From an uncultured Azohydromonas sp. (lineage in GTDB: Bacteria; Pseudomonadota; Gammaproteobacteria; Burkholderiales; Burkholderiaceae_C): a stretch of DNA of 42,303 bases. The position numbers and the translations under genes were made by a program. Below the pieces are notes generated by a model that saw only the letters and a program-made list of their open reading frames with translations, had not been told where the DNA came from and made no database searches. The stretch lies in assembly GCF_937926365.1 (NCBI RefSeq), contig NZ_CALAOH010000148.1, positions 1 to 42,303 on the forward strand. The letters are read 5' to 3'. Position 1 is the stretch's first letter; each line of letters starts with the position of its first letter. Shown here piece by piece: positions 26,060 to 33,626 of the stretch.

Positions 26060-27544
26060 TTAGTTCGTGGCGCCAGAAATCACGGTGAGCACGCTGCCGC
26101 CAAAGTCGCCACACAGCAGCTCGAGTTCAGGCGCCAGCGCACGCCACTGCGCCGCGGCGTCCTGCTGCACATCGGCGTCAACGCCTTGCAGGTGCACCGT
26201 AAAGCCTTCCAGCGACAACAGTGGCGCGACCGCCGGCAATGCGAGGTTGGCCGCCACGCGGGCGCCCCAAGCGTCGGGGGCAACGATCACCAGATCAAAC
26301 GGCGCTTGGCCGTCGAGTGCACCGGGGTCAGGCAGGTAGCCGGTGGTATCGCCGAGAGTCAGCTCAGCCCAACGGCTCTCGATGATCTGCACCGAGGTTT
26401 CCGCACCTGCTAGCCGCAGTTCCCGGCGCCGCGCATTGATGCGATCGGTATCGGCCGCCAGTGAAGTGATCGTGGCTGTGCCGGTATCGGCGGCGAACGC
26501 GGCGAGCCAGCCGAGCAGCGGTGAAGCGCCAATCTCCAGTACGCGGCGCGCGCGGCCCACTGCCGCGTGCAGGTCGTTCAGGAATACCGGATCAGCCGCT
26601 GCGGCCGGCGCATGACGCAGCGCGGCGAGCACTCGCGGGCAACGGCGCACCAGCTCGGCCGCAGCGGCAGCGCTCCATGGATCAGTGGCGGCCACAGTCG
26701 GCGCGGCAGTACGCTCCCGTACGACCGGAGCCCATGGACGGGCGACAGCGGCTGCGGCGGACACGGGGTCTACCGCTTCGCGCGCAGGCCGCGTACAGGG
26801 CAACGCCGGTTTGGCGAGCACAATGCGTGCGCTGGCAGCTTGATGCCGCGAGCTCAGTCCGACGGACTGCGGGTCGAGGTTGTGGTGGGAATAGGGGTTG
26901 GAGGCCGTGTAGCGATACGCATTGACCGGAAGGAAACGGTAGCGGCGTGTCTGGTCCAGTATCGGGAATGCGATCGCGAAGTCACACGCGGCCGTGAGCC
27001 ACCGGCCGTCATCGTCCTGGAAATAGGACGGGTCCACGTTCGCAAACAGTGACGCGCGGAAGCTGAAGAAATGGCTGGTGCGCCAGCCTTGCAAGCGTGG
27101 AGAAAGTGTCGGGTCCAGTGCCTGGTTGCGGCCGGTGCCGCCCCGGTCCGTGACGAAATTGGTCCAAACGACGTCACACCCTTCGGCGTACTCGCGCGCC
27201 ATCGTCGCCAGGATGGTCGGCTCGATCAGCTGATCGTCGGCATCCAGCACGGCAACGAAACCGTACTGGGGAGCCAGGGCCCGCAAGTGCGTACTGGCGC
27301 TGCGCGCCTTGCCCCACGATACATCGTTGACCACCATCGTATGGCGCCCGGGGAACAGCGCAGCCAGGTGGTGCCGGGCGATGTCCGCAGTGGCGTCTTC
27401 CGAGGCGTCGTCGACGAACAGAACGTGCACTTCGTCGTGTGTCTGCCGAGCAAGGCTCTTGAGGGCATCGCCCACGTACATCTCGCAGTTGCGGCCCGTC
27501 ATGAAGACCAGGGCGTGCGAGTCCAGGGCAATCGGATGATCCAC
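26060..27544 (-). CDS. GT2 glycosyltransferase fused to a methyltransferase-like domain
   Basis: 494 aa from a GTG at 27544 with AGGAG 6 bp upstream; the frame stays open further upstream but without family motifs. Residues 9-230 are a family 2 glycosyltransferase: FMTGRNCEMYVGDALKSLAR, VLFVDDASEDATADIARHHL, and the DXD-type DADD at 101-104 (FVAVLDADDQLIEPTI). After an Ala/Pro-rich linker (about 245-320), residues 330-494 look like a class I methyltransferase core (VLEIGASPLLGWLAAFAADT; PFDLVIVAPDAW) although the SAM loop is not canonical. Same strand as, and 21 bp upstream of, the FkbM fusion; divergent from fliC1. Probably adds or modifies a flagellin sugar; that is inference from context. 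Confidence 0.82.
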   Translation of the reverse strand: MDHPIALDSHALVFMTGRNCEMYVGDALKSLARQTHDEVHVLFVDDASEDATADIARHHLAALFPGRHTMVVNDVSWGKARSASTHLRALAPQYGFVAVLDADDQLIEPTILATMAREYAEGCDVVWTNFVTDRGGTGRNQALDPTLSPRLQGWRTSHFFSFRASLFANVDPSYFQDDDGRWLTAACDFAIAFPILDQTRRYRFLPVNAYRYTASNPYSHHNLDPQSVGLSSRHQAASARIVLAKPALPCTRPAREAVDPVSAAAAVARPWAPVVRERTAAPTVAATDPWSAAAAAELVRRCPRVLAALRHAPAAAADPVFLNDLHAAVGRARRVLEIGASPLLGWLAAFAADTGTATITSLAADTDRINARRRELRLAGAETSVQIIESRWAELTLGDTTGYLPDPGALDGQAPFDLVIVAPDAWGARVAANLALPAVAPLLSLEGFTVHLQGVDADVQQDAAAQWRALAPELELLCGDFGGSVLTVISGATN

Positions 27545-27709
27545 GGCGACTCCTGTTGCGGTGGTGCGGTTCAGGTTCACCGCGCGCTTTATTCGATCGT
27601 CGGAGTCTGGACCTCCTGCGCGGCCTCGGTTGCCCGAAAAACGGCGGGAACTCGCGCCATCTTCAACCGCAGAGCGCATCGGTATAAGGCCGCGCGCTTT
27701 GTCCAAGGC

Positions 27710-27736
27710 TCAAGCCAGCCCGAACCCGGCCGATAC
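27710..27736 (+). promoter_or_regulatory. Distal FliA-like promoter P1 of fliC1
   Basis: TCAAGCCA, 11 bp, GCCGATAC: the -10 half is as good as in the motA promoter, the -35 half weaker. It lies about 200 bp before the flagellin ATG. Confidence 0.55.
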
Positions 27737-27744
27737 CCGATGAC

Positions 27745-27766
27745 GGCTGCGGCTGCGGCTGCGGCC
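27745..27766 (+). repeat. GGCTGC hexamer repeat in the fliC1 leader
   Basis: Three and a half tandem copies of GGCTGC right after P1, near its expected transcription start. Short repeats of this kind can change length by slippage. Only one genome is seen here, so variation is not shown. Confidence 0.6.
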
Positions 27767-27811
27767 ACGGGACGAGCCTCGAAGAAGTCGCAATTTTTTC
27801 GCCGGCGGACC

Positions 27812-27839
27812 TCAAGTTCCGGCGCAAGGCCGCCGATAC
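27812..27839 (+). promoter_or_regulatory. Proximal FliA promoter P2 of fliC1
   Basis: TCAAGTTC, 12 bp, GCCGATAC. Both halves match the local FliA pattern; the spacer is one base longer than usual. It ends about 103 bp before the fliC1 start, giving a leader of roughly 95 bases with a CGGAG ribosome site. The rest of the 398-bp gap (27545-27942) holds no gene. Confidence 0.75.
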
Positions 27840-27942
27840 ACCAGGCAACGGATCGTCAAATGAACAAACGGTCCGCAGTCCGCCAGCAGCGGCCGCAACA
27901 CCGGCGTCTGCCTGAGTCAACCAAGACATACGGAGCTACATC

Positions 27943-28851
27943 ATGGGCATTTCCGTCAATACCAATCTCTCGTCGCTGAACGCCCAGCGCAACATCGCCT
28001 CCAGCCAGGGCTCGCTCGCCACCTCGATGCAGCGCCTGTCCAGCGGCCTGCGCGTCAACAGCGCCAAGGACGACGCCGCCGGCCTCGCCATCGCCGAGCG
28101 CATGACCTCGCAGGTGCGCGGCATGAACCAGGCCATCCGCAACGCCAACGACGGCATCTCGATGGTGCAGACGATGGAATCGACCTGGGGCAAGGTCAGC
28201 GACAACCTGCAGCGCATGCGCGAGCTGGCCGTGCAGTCCGCCAACGACACCAACAACACCTCCGACCGGGAATCCTTGAACAAGGAATTCCAGAAGCTGG
28301 GTGAAGAGATCAACCGTGTCATCAAGGGCACGACCTTCAACAAGAAGGACGTCCTGGCTACTGCTGGCGGCGGTAGTACTGGCAGCATGACGTTCCAGGT
28401 CGGCGCCAACACGACTGCCAACGTTGACACGATCACGATCCAGACCTCGGACTGGACGCAGGCTCAAGTTAATAACGGTACTGGCGTCGCCACCGATAAC
28501 CTCATCGATGCTGTCACCAACATCACGAACGGCGGCACAATGGCCAACATTGGCGCAGCCGCAAGCAGCACGGACATCCGCGGGGTAATTGACGATATTG
28601 ACGCGGCACTCGGCCAAGTCAACGACGAGCGCGCGACCCTGGGCGCCTACCAGTCGCACTTCGACGCAGCGATCTCGAACCTGCAGTCCGCCTCGGAAGC
28701 GCAATCGGCCGCCAGGAGCCGCATCATGGACGCGGACTACGCGTCAGAAACCGCGAACCTGTCGCGGGCGCAGATCCTGCAGCAGGCCGGCCAGGCGATG
28801 CTGGCGCAGGCCAACCAGCAGCCGCAGCAGGTGATGTCGCTGCTGCGCTGA
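27943..28851 (+). CDS. fliC: Flagellin 1
   Basis: 302 aa, a short flagellin. Polymerises into the flagellar filament. N-terminal D0/D1: VNTNLSSLNAQRNIASSQGS, MQRLSSGLRVNSAKDDAAGL, MNQAIRNANDGISMVQTMES. C-terminal D1/D0: SRIMDADYASETANLSRAQI and QAMLAQANQQPQQVMSLLR. The variable middle (about residues 140-220) is only some 80 residues, rich in Gly, Thr and Asn, with lower GC. Thr/Ser there are possible O-glycosylation sites. Two FliA-type promoters precede it and a strong terminator follows. First of two tandem flagellin genes. Confidence 0.97.
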   Translation: MGISVNTNLSSLNAQRNIASSQGSLATSMQRLSSGLRVNSAKDDAAGLAIAERMTSQVRGMNQAIRNANDGISMVQTMESTWGKVSDNLQRMRELAVQSANDTNNTSDRESLNKEFQKLGEEINRVIKGTTFNKKDVLATAGGGSTGSMTFQVGANTTANVDTITIQTSDWTQAQVNNGTGVATDNLIDAVTNITNGGTMANIGAAASSTDIRGVIDDIDAALGQVNDERATLGAYQSHFDAAISNLQSASEAQSAARSRIMDADYASETANLSRAQILQQAGQAMLAQANQQPQQVMSLLR

Positions 28852-28906
28852 TCGCGCCGAGACCGCCCAGGCACGCGCCCGGGCGCGGTTGCACGAGCAA
28901 TCAGGA

Positions 28907-28934
28907 AGCCCCGCGCACCACGCCGGGGCTTTTT
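28907..28934 (+). terminator. Rho-independent terminator after flagellin 1
   Basis: AGCCCCG, a 10-base loop and CGGGGCT form a 7-bp stem, followed by TTTTT. It begins 55 bp after the fliC1 stop and separates the two flagellin genes transcriptionally. Confidence 0.88.
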
Positions 28935-29075
28935 CGTTCCGGGACGCGAACTGCGCTGGAAAGACCCCCCTCCTCGCGGCTTCGCTTCCGGTGCGCCGAC
29001 CAAGAATCAGACGTTTCAAGAAAAACCATACGCCCGCTTTCCGGGTTCTCGCCCCAGGCCTGAAAGTCCTCCGTC

Positions 29076-29957
29076 ATGGCTCAGACGCTCAACTCCAATC
29101 TGGCTGCGCTCACCGCGCAGCGCCATATTTCCACCAGCCAGCACCAGACCTCCGTCGCGATGCAGCGCCTTTCCAGCGGCGTGCGCATCAACAGCGCCAA
29201 GGAGGACGCAGCCGGCCTGGCGATCGCCAGCCGCATGACCTCGCAGATCCGCGGCATGAACGCCGCCCTGCGCAACACCAACGACGGCATTTCGCTGGCG
29301 CAGGTCGCCGATGTCGGGCTGGGCAAGACCAACGACATGCTGCAGCGCATGCGCGAGCTGACCATCCAGGCCGCCAACGACACCAACACCTCGTCCGACC
29401 GCGCCGCGCTCGACAAGGAGTTCGGGCAGCTGGCCGAGGAGGTGCAGCGGGTGCTGGGCGGCACGACCTTCAACAAGATGAAGATTCTGGGTGCCGACGC
29501 GAAGGAAGCTCCTGGGAAGACCCTGGCATTCCAGGTCGGCGCCAATGCCACCGACAACGACTCGATCACCGTCAACATCGTTGACATGACCAAGGATTCG
29601 GGCGTTGCGGCCGCAGCCGGCAGCAACTCGCTTACCCCCATCGTGCCACGCGCGACACTCGCGCCCGAGAACCCGTTGTACGTTGACACGATCACCAACA
29701 TCGACAACGCCATCGAAAGCATCAGCAAGCAGCGCTCGGAGATGGGCGCTGCGCAGTCGCGCTTCGAGGCGATCGTCTCGACCCTGCAGGTTGCCGTGGA
29801 AGACCAGAGTACCGCCAGAAGCCGCATCATGGATGCCGACTACGCGGCAGAGAGCGCCAACCTGTTGCGAACGCAAATCATGACCCAGGCGGCCCAGGCC
29901 ATGCTCGCACAGGCCAACCAGCAGCCGCAGCAGATCATGAAGCTGCTGCAGGGATGA
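29076..29957 (+). CDS. Flagellin 2
   Basis: 293 aa second flagellin. D0/D1 are complete: LNSNLAALTAQRHISTSQHQ, AMQRLSSGVRINSAKEDAAG, MNAALRNTNDGISLAQVADV, and C-terminal RSRIMDADYAAESANLLRTQ with QANQQPQQIMKLLQG. The middle (about 140-215) differs from flagellin 1 (DNDSITVNIVDMTKD) and is equally short. The start at 29076 follows a 141-bp region after the fliC1 terminator. No convincing FliA site precedes it, and its ribosome site is weak, so expression may differ from flagellin 1. It may be a minor or condition-specific filament subunit. Confidence 0.95.
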   Translation: MAQTLNSNLAALTAQRHISTSQHQTSVAMQRLSSGVRINSAKEDAAGLAIASRMTSQIRGMNAALRNTNDGISLAQVADVGLGKTNDMLQRMRELTIQAANDTNTSSDRAALDKEFGQLAEEVQRVLGGTTFNKMKILGADAKEAPGKTLAFQVGANATDNDSITVNIVDMTKDSGVAAAAGSNSLTPIVPRATLAPENPLYVDTITNIDNAIESISKQRSEMGAAQSRFEAIVSTLQVAVEDQSTARSRIMDADYAAESANLLRTQIMTQAAQAMLAQANQQPQQIMKLLQG

Positions 29958-30031
29958 AGCTCCGGCGGCTCGGGCCGCGCCACGGGCGCCGCAGGCGCCT
30001 CCGCTTGGCCCGTGCCGGCGCCGGCGCGGCC

Positions 30032-30058
30032 TCAAGTTGCTGCAACCGCCGCCGATCT
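30032..30058 (+). promoter_or_regulatory. FliA (sigma-28) promoter of fliD
   Basis: TCAAGTTG, 11 bp, GCCGATCT, ending 32 bp before the fliD ATG. The -35 half equals the local pattern; the -10 half matches six of eight bases. Likely drives fliD-fliS-fliT and perhaps the following glycosyltransferase. Confidence 0.8.
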
Positions 30059-30090
30059 CCCATCTACAACCCTCACCAGGAGCGGAGAAC

Positions 30091-31494
30091 ATGACCATCT
30101 CGTCCGCCGGCATCGGCAGCGGCATCGATGTCCAGAGCCTCGTCTCGCAGTTGATGGCGCTCGAGCGCAAGCCCATCGAGCAGCTCAAGACCGCGGCCAG
30201 CAGCATCCAGACCCAGGTGTCCGCCTACGGCAAGGTGCAGAGCCTGATGTCCACGCTGCGCGACTCGGCCGCGGCGCTGGCCAAGAGCTCGCTGTGGACG
30301 CAGGGCACGGCCACCGCCTCCGACACCACGGTGCTCACCGCCACCAGCAGCGGCAGCGTCAGCGCCGGTGAGTACGACGTCACGGTCAACAAGATGGCCC
30401 GCGCGCAGTCGCTCTACTCCAGGGCCATGCAGCCCTCGGACCCGCTGGGTACGGGCTCGCTGACGATCGGGCTCGTGGAGGACTATGGACCGCCGCCCAA
30501 GTACAAGGACGGCACCAGCCCCGTGACGCTGGATTTCACCGACCCCGACACCACGCTGAGCCAGGTGCGCGACCGCATCAACGCGGCGGGTGCCGGCGTG
30601 GTCGCCTCGCTGGTCACGAACATCGACGGCACCGTTCAGCTCTCCCTGACGTCCAAGAACACCGGCACCAAGGACCAGATCGAGATGGTGGGCAGCGGGG
30701 GCCTGGGCGAATTCAGCTTTGCCGGCCCCAACGATGTCGGCGGGACGATGACGGAGGGCCAGAAGGCGCAGAACGCGGAGATCACGATCAACGGCATGAC
30801 CGTGGAGTCCACCACCAACGAGTTCAAGAACGTCATCGGTGGCGTCACGCTCAAGGTCCTGAAGACGAGCAGCGACCCGGTCAAGGTGTCCTCCGCCGCC
30901 GACGCCGCGGCGCAGCAAAAGGCCGTCGAGGACTTCATGGCCGCCTACAACGCGCTCAACAGCTACCTGCGCGACCAGACCAAGTACGACGAGGCGGCCA
31001 AGAAGGGTTCCCCGCTGCAGGGAGACAGCACCGCGCTGGGCCTGCGCAGCCAGATGCGCTTGCTGCTGCAGGGCTCCAACGGGGCCTCCCCGGTGTATGG
31101 CAGCCTGGCCAGCATCGGCTTCAGCACGGCCACCGACGGCACGCTCAAGCTCGACACCGCCAAGCTCAAGACCGCGCTGCAGCAGCCCGAGGAGGTGGCC
31201 AAGCTCTTCTCCACTACCGACGACACGGTGCCCGGCAACAATGGCTTCGGGGTGCGCTTCAGCGACCTCATCGACCGGCTCACCCGTAGCGACGGCGTGC
31301 TGAGCACCCGCACCGCGGGCCTGCAAAGCAAGCTCAAGCGCAACCAGACCGAGCAGGAGAAGATCGAGGAGCGCGTGGCCCGCACCCAGGCGCGGCTGGA
31401 GAAGCAATACCAGGCGCTGGACACCAAGATGTCCTCGCTCAACTCGCTGGCGGCACAAGTCACGAGGCTGAGCAGTCTTTTCTCCTCCAACTGA
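30091..31494 (+). CDS. fliD: Filament cap protein FliD
   Basis: 467 aa from the ATG at 30091, which has GGAG at the right distance; the frame is open 54 bp upstream but that part overlaps the FliA promoter. FliD forms the cap under which flagellin subunits polymerise. N-terminal SSAGIGSGIDVQSLVSQLMA and RKPIEQLKTAASSIQTQVSA are typical; the middle has AQNAEITINGMTVESTTNEF and GVTLKVLKTSSDPVKV, and the C-terminal coiled coil ends with KQYQALDTKMSSLNSLAAQV. Followed by fliS after 33 bp. Confidence 0.97.
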   Translation: MTISSAGIGSGIDVQSLVSQLMALERKPIEQLKTAASSIQTQVSAYGKVQSLMSTLRDSAAALAKSSLWTQGTATASDTTVLTATSSGSVSAGEYDVTVNKMARAQSLYSRAMQPSDPLGTGSLTIGLVEDYGPPPKYKDGTSPVTLDFTDPDTTLSQVRDRINAAGAGVVASLVTNIDGTVQLSLTSKNTGTKDQIEMVGSGGLGEFSFAGPNDVGGTMTEGQKAQNAEITINGMTVESTTNEFKNVIGGVTLKVLKTSSDPVKVSSAADAAAQQKAVEDFMAAYNALNSYLRDQTKYDEAAKKGSPLQGDSTALGLRSQMRLLLQGSNGASPVYGSLASIGFSTATDGTLKLDTAKLKTALQQPEEVAKLFSTTDDTVPGNNGFGVRFSDLIDRLTRSDGVLSTRTAGLQSKLKRNQTEQEKIEERVARTQARLEKQYQALDTKMSSLNSLAAQVTRLSSLFSSN

Positions 31495-31527
31495 GAACAC
31501 CGCAACCGCATTGCTTCCTGACCCGCC

Positions 31528-31965
31528 ATGTACAGCATGACCTCACCCTTCACTCCCAGCCGTGGCGCGGCTGCCGGGTTGGCCCAGACTTATCACCAGA
31601 TCGGCGTGGAGACCGGCGTGAACACCGCCTCGCCGCACAAGCTCGTGGCCATGCTCTTCGATGGCCTGCTCGCCAGCCTCACGCTGGCCCAGGGCGCCAT
31701 GGCGCAGGGCGACATCGAGGCCAAGTGCCACCAGATCAGCCGCGCGGTGCGCATCCTCGACGAGGGCCTGCGCAGCGCGCTCGACCGCGAGCAGGGCGGG
31801 CCGCTGGCCGCCGACCTGGGCGATCTCTATGGCTACGTTTCGCTGCGCCTGACGCAGGCCAACCTGCGCAACGACCCTGCGCTGCTGGACGAGTGCAAGC
31901 GCCTCATCGAGCCGATCAGCGAAGCCTGGGCCGCCATCGGCCCGCAAGCCGGCAACACCCGCTGA
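31528..31965 (+). CDS. fliS: Flagellin export chaperone FliS
   Basis: 145 aa. FliS binds the C-terminal D0 helix of flagellin in the cytoplasm and prevents early polymerisation. Conserved YHQIGVETGVNTASPHKLVA, MLFDGLLASLTLAQGAMAQ and the third helix region RILDEGLRSALDREQGG; DLYGYVSLRLTQANLRND is the usual last helix. Lies between fliD and fliT. Confidence 0.95.
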   Translation: MYSMTSPFTPSRGAAAGLAQTYHQIGVETGVNTASPHKLVAMLFDGLLASLTLAQGAMAQGDIEAKCHQISRAVRILDEGLRSALDREQGGPLAADLGDLYGYVSLRLTQANLRNDPALLDECKRLIEPISEAWAAIGPQAGNTR

Positions 31966-32005
31966 GGCCGCAAGGCCGCCGCCCTGGGCATCCATCGCGC
32001 ACGCC

Positions 32006-32305
32006 ATGACCACTTCGCTGCTGAGCTACTACGAGGCCATTGAGAAGACCAGCGCCGACATGCTGTCGGCCGCGCGCCGTGGCGACTGGGCCGCCGTCAT
32101 CCAGCTGGAAGGCACCTGCGGAGTGCTGATCTCGGAGCTCAAGCAGGCCACCGCCGCGACCGCGCTGGCGCCAGAGCAAGCCAAGGTCAGGATGGTCATC
32201 CTGCAACGTATCGTGCTCAACGATGCGCAGATCCGGCGCCTGGCCGAGCCCTGGCTCGACGAGCTCGACCGGTTGATGAAGCCGCGACGGCATACCGTCC
32301 ATTGA
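32006..32305 (+). CDS. fliT: FliD export chaperone FliT-like protein
   Basis: 99 aa, helical. FliT is the chaperone of FliD and in enterobacteria also an inhibitor of FlhDC. Sequence similarity in this family is weak; the call rests on length, helical character (LLSYYEAIEKTSADMLSAAR, EGTCGVLISELKQATA), the ILQRIVLNDAQIRRLAEPWL segment found in betaproteobacterial FliT proteins, and position after fliS (40-bp gap). Confidence 0.85.
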   Translation: MTTSLLSYYEAIEKTSADMLSAARRGDWAAVIQLEGTCGVLISELKQATAATALAPEQAKVRMVILQRIVLNDAQIRRLAEPWLDELDRLMKPRRHTVH

Positions 32306-32412
32306 CGCGGCACCCTGGCTGACGCACGGTACGCCGGCGCTCGGTGCTACGCGCCACGCCTGCCTGTCCTTGCCGCCCTACAAGCGCACCAACGCGCACA
32401 TCACCCCGCACC

Positions 32413-33489
32413 ATGCCCACGAAGCTTTACACCGGGCGACAGCCTGACCTGGCGCTGGTCGTCATCACGCGCGACGAGGCTCGCTGCATCGAGCGCTGCC
32501 TGCGCAGCGCCGCGCCTCACGTGCGCCGCATGGTGGTGCTGGACACGGGCTCCACCGACGACACGGTGGCCATCGCCCGGGGCTGTGGTGCACAGGTCCA
32601 CCAGACGCAGTGGACCGGCAACTTCTCCGCAGCCCGCAACGCCGCGCTGCAGCAGGCCGATGCCGACTGGAACCTGATCCTGGACGCGGACGAGTGGATC
32701 GCGCGCGGGGCGCAGTGCCTGCGCCTGGGCAACAGCGAGACACCTTTCCTGGGCATGGTGCAGGTGAGGAGCGACTTCGACATTGGCGGCCAGCGCGAAC
32801 AGGGCAATACCTGGCTGCCGCGGCTGCTACCGCGCGGCGTGCGCTACGAGGGGCGCATTCACGAGGCGCCGGTGGCCGCGGTGCCCCGGCGTCGCCTGCC
32901 GCTGGTGCTGGGCCATGACGGCTACCTCGCCTCGCAGCTGGCGCGCAAGGCGGGCCGCAACCGTGAGCTGCTGCAGCAGGAGATTCAGCTCCACCCCGAC
33001 GACCCCTATCTGCTGTACCAGTTGGGCAAGGACCACGAGGTAGCCGGCGAATTCGCGCCAGCCTGCGAGTTCTACCTGCGCGCCAGGCCCCTGATGGACC
33101 CCCACGCCGCATACCGCCGGGATGCCTCGGTGCGCCTGCTCTACTGCTTGTCGAAAGCCGGCCGGCTGGAGGAGGCCATCGGCCTGTCCGCGGACATGAT
33201 GGACGAGTGCGACGGCTATCCCGACTACTTCTTCGTACTGGGCAACCTGATGCTCGACGCGGCCGTCCAGCAACCGCAGCAGGCCCTGGCCGAATGGCTG
33301 CCGATGGCGCAGGCCGCCTGGCAGCGTTGCCTGGAGATCGGCGAGCGCCCCGAGTTCGACGGCGTACCCGGCCGCGGCAGCTTCCTGGCTGCGCACAACC
33401 TTGCCGTGGTCCACGAAGGCCTCGACGAGCAGGCCCAGGCGCTGCATTACCGCAACCTGGCCCGGCAACTGCGGCAGCGCGCCGACTGA
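32413..33489 (+). CDS. GT2 glycosyltransferase with TPR-like C-terminus
   Basis: 358 aa from the ATG at 32413; the open frame extends upstream without family features. Residues 12-150 are a family 2 glycosyltransferase: LALVVITRDEARCIERCLRS, VLDTGSTDDTVAIARGCGA, GNFSAARNAALQQA and the DXD-type DADE at 91-94. The rest is helical with TPR-like units (DPYLLYQLGKDHEVAGEFAP, VRLLYCLSKAGRLEEAIGLS). Proteins of this type (SunS-like GT2 with TPR) can glycosylate proteins. It follows fliT by 107 bp on the same strand, so a flagellin or FliD target is plausible. No acceptor is shown. Confidence 0.85.
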   Translation: MPTKLYTGRQPDLALVVITRDEARCIERCLRSAAPHVRRMVVLDTGSTDDTVAIARGCGAQVHQTQWTGNFSAARNAALQQADADWNLILDADEWIARGAQCLRLGNSETPFLGMVQVRSDFDIGGQREQGNTWLPRLLPRGVRYEGRIHEAPVAAVPRRRLPLVLGHDGYLASQLARKAGRNRELLQQEIQLHPDDPYLLYQLGKDHEVAGEFAPACEFYLRARPLMDPHAAYRRDASVRLLYCLSKAGRLEEAIGLSADMMDECDGYPDYFFVLGNLMLDAAVQQPQQALAEWLPMAQAAWQRCLEIGERPEFDGVPGRGSFLAAHNLAVVHEGLDEQAQALHYRNLARQLRQRAD

Positions 33490-33626
33490 ATGCAGTCTGA
33501 CTGTTCCCTGATGGGAACTGCGACGAGCTTCACAAGAAGGTACTGGGTAATTCTCAAGCTCTGCCTGCCGGTCGGCATGTCAAGGTGATTTCAAGAAAGT
33601 GCGCAGCCACATCCCCAATCACCGGC

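Noticed and set aside
28990..29003. GCCGACCA as a FliA -10 for flagellin 2
   Set aside because: The matching -35 position reads GCGGCTTC, which does not fit.
33503..33518. Hairpin GTTCCC-TGAT-GGGAAC after the GT2 gene as terminator
   Set aside because: Short stem without a T tract; not convincing as a rho-independent terminator.
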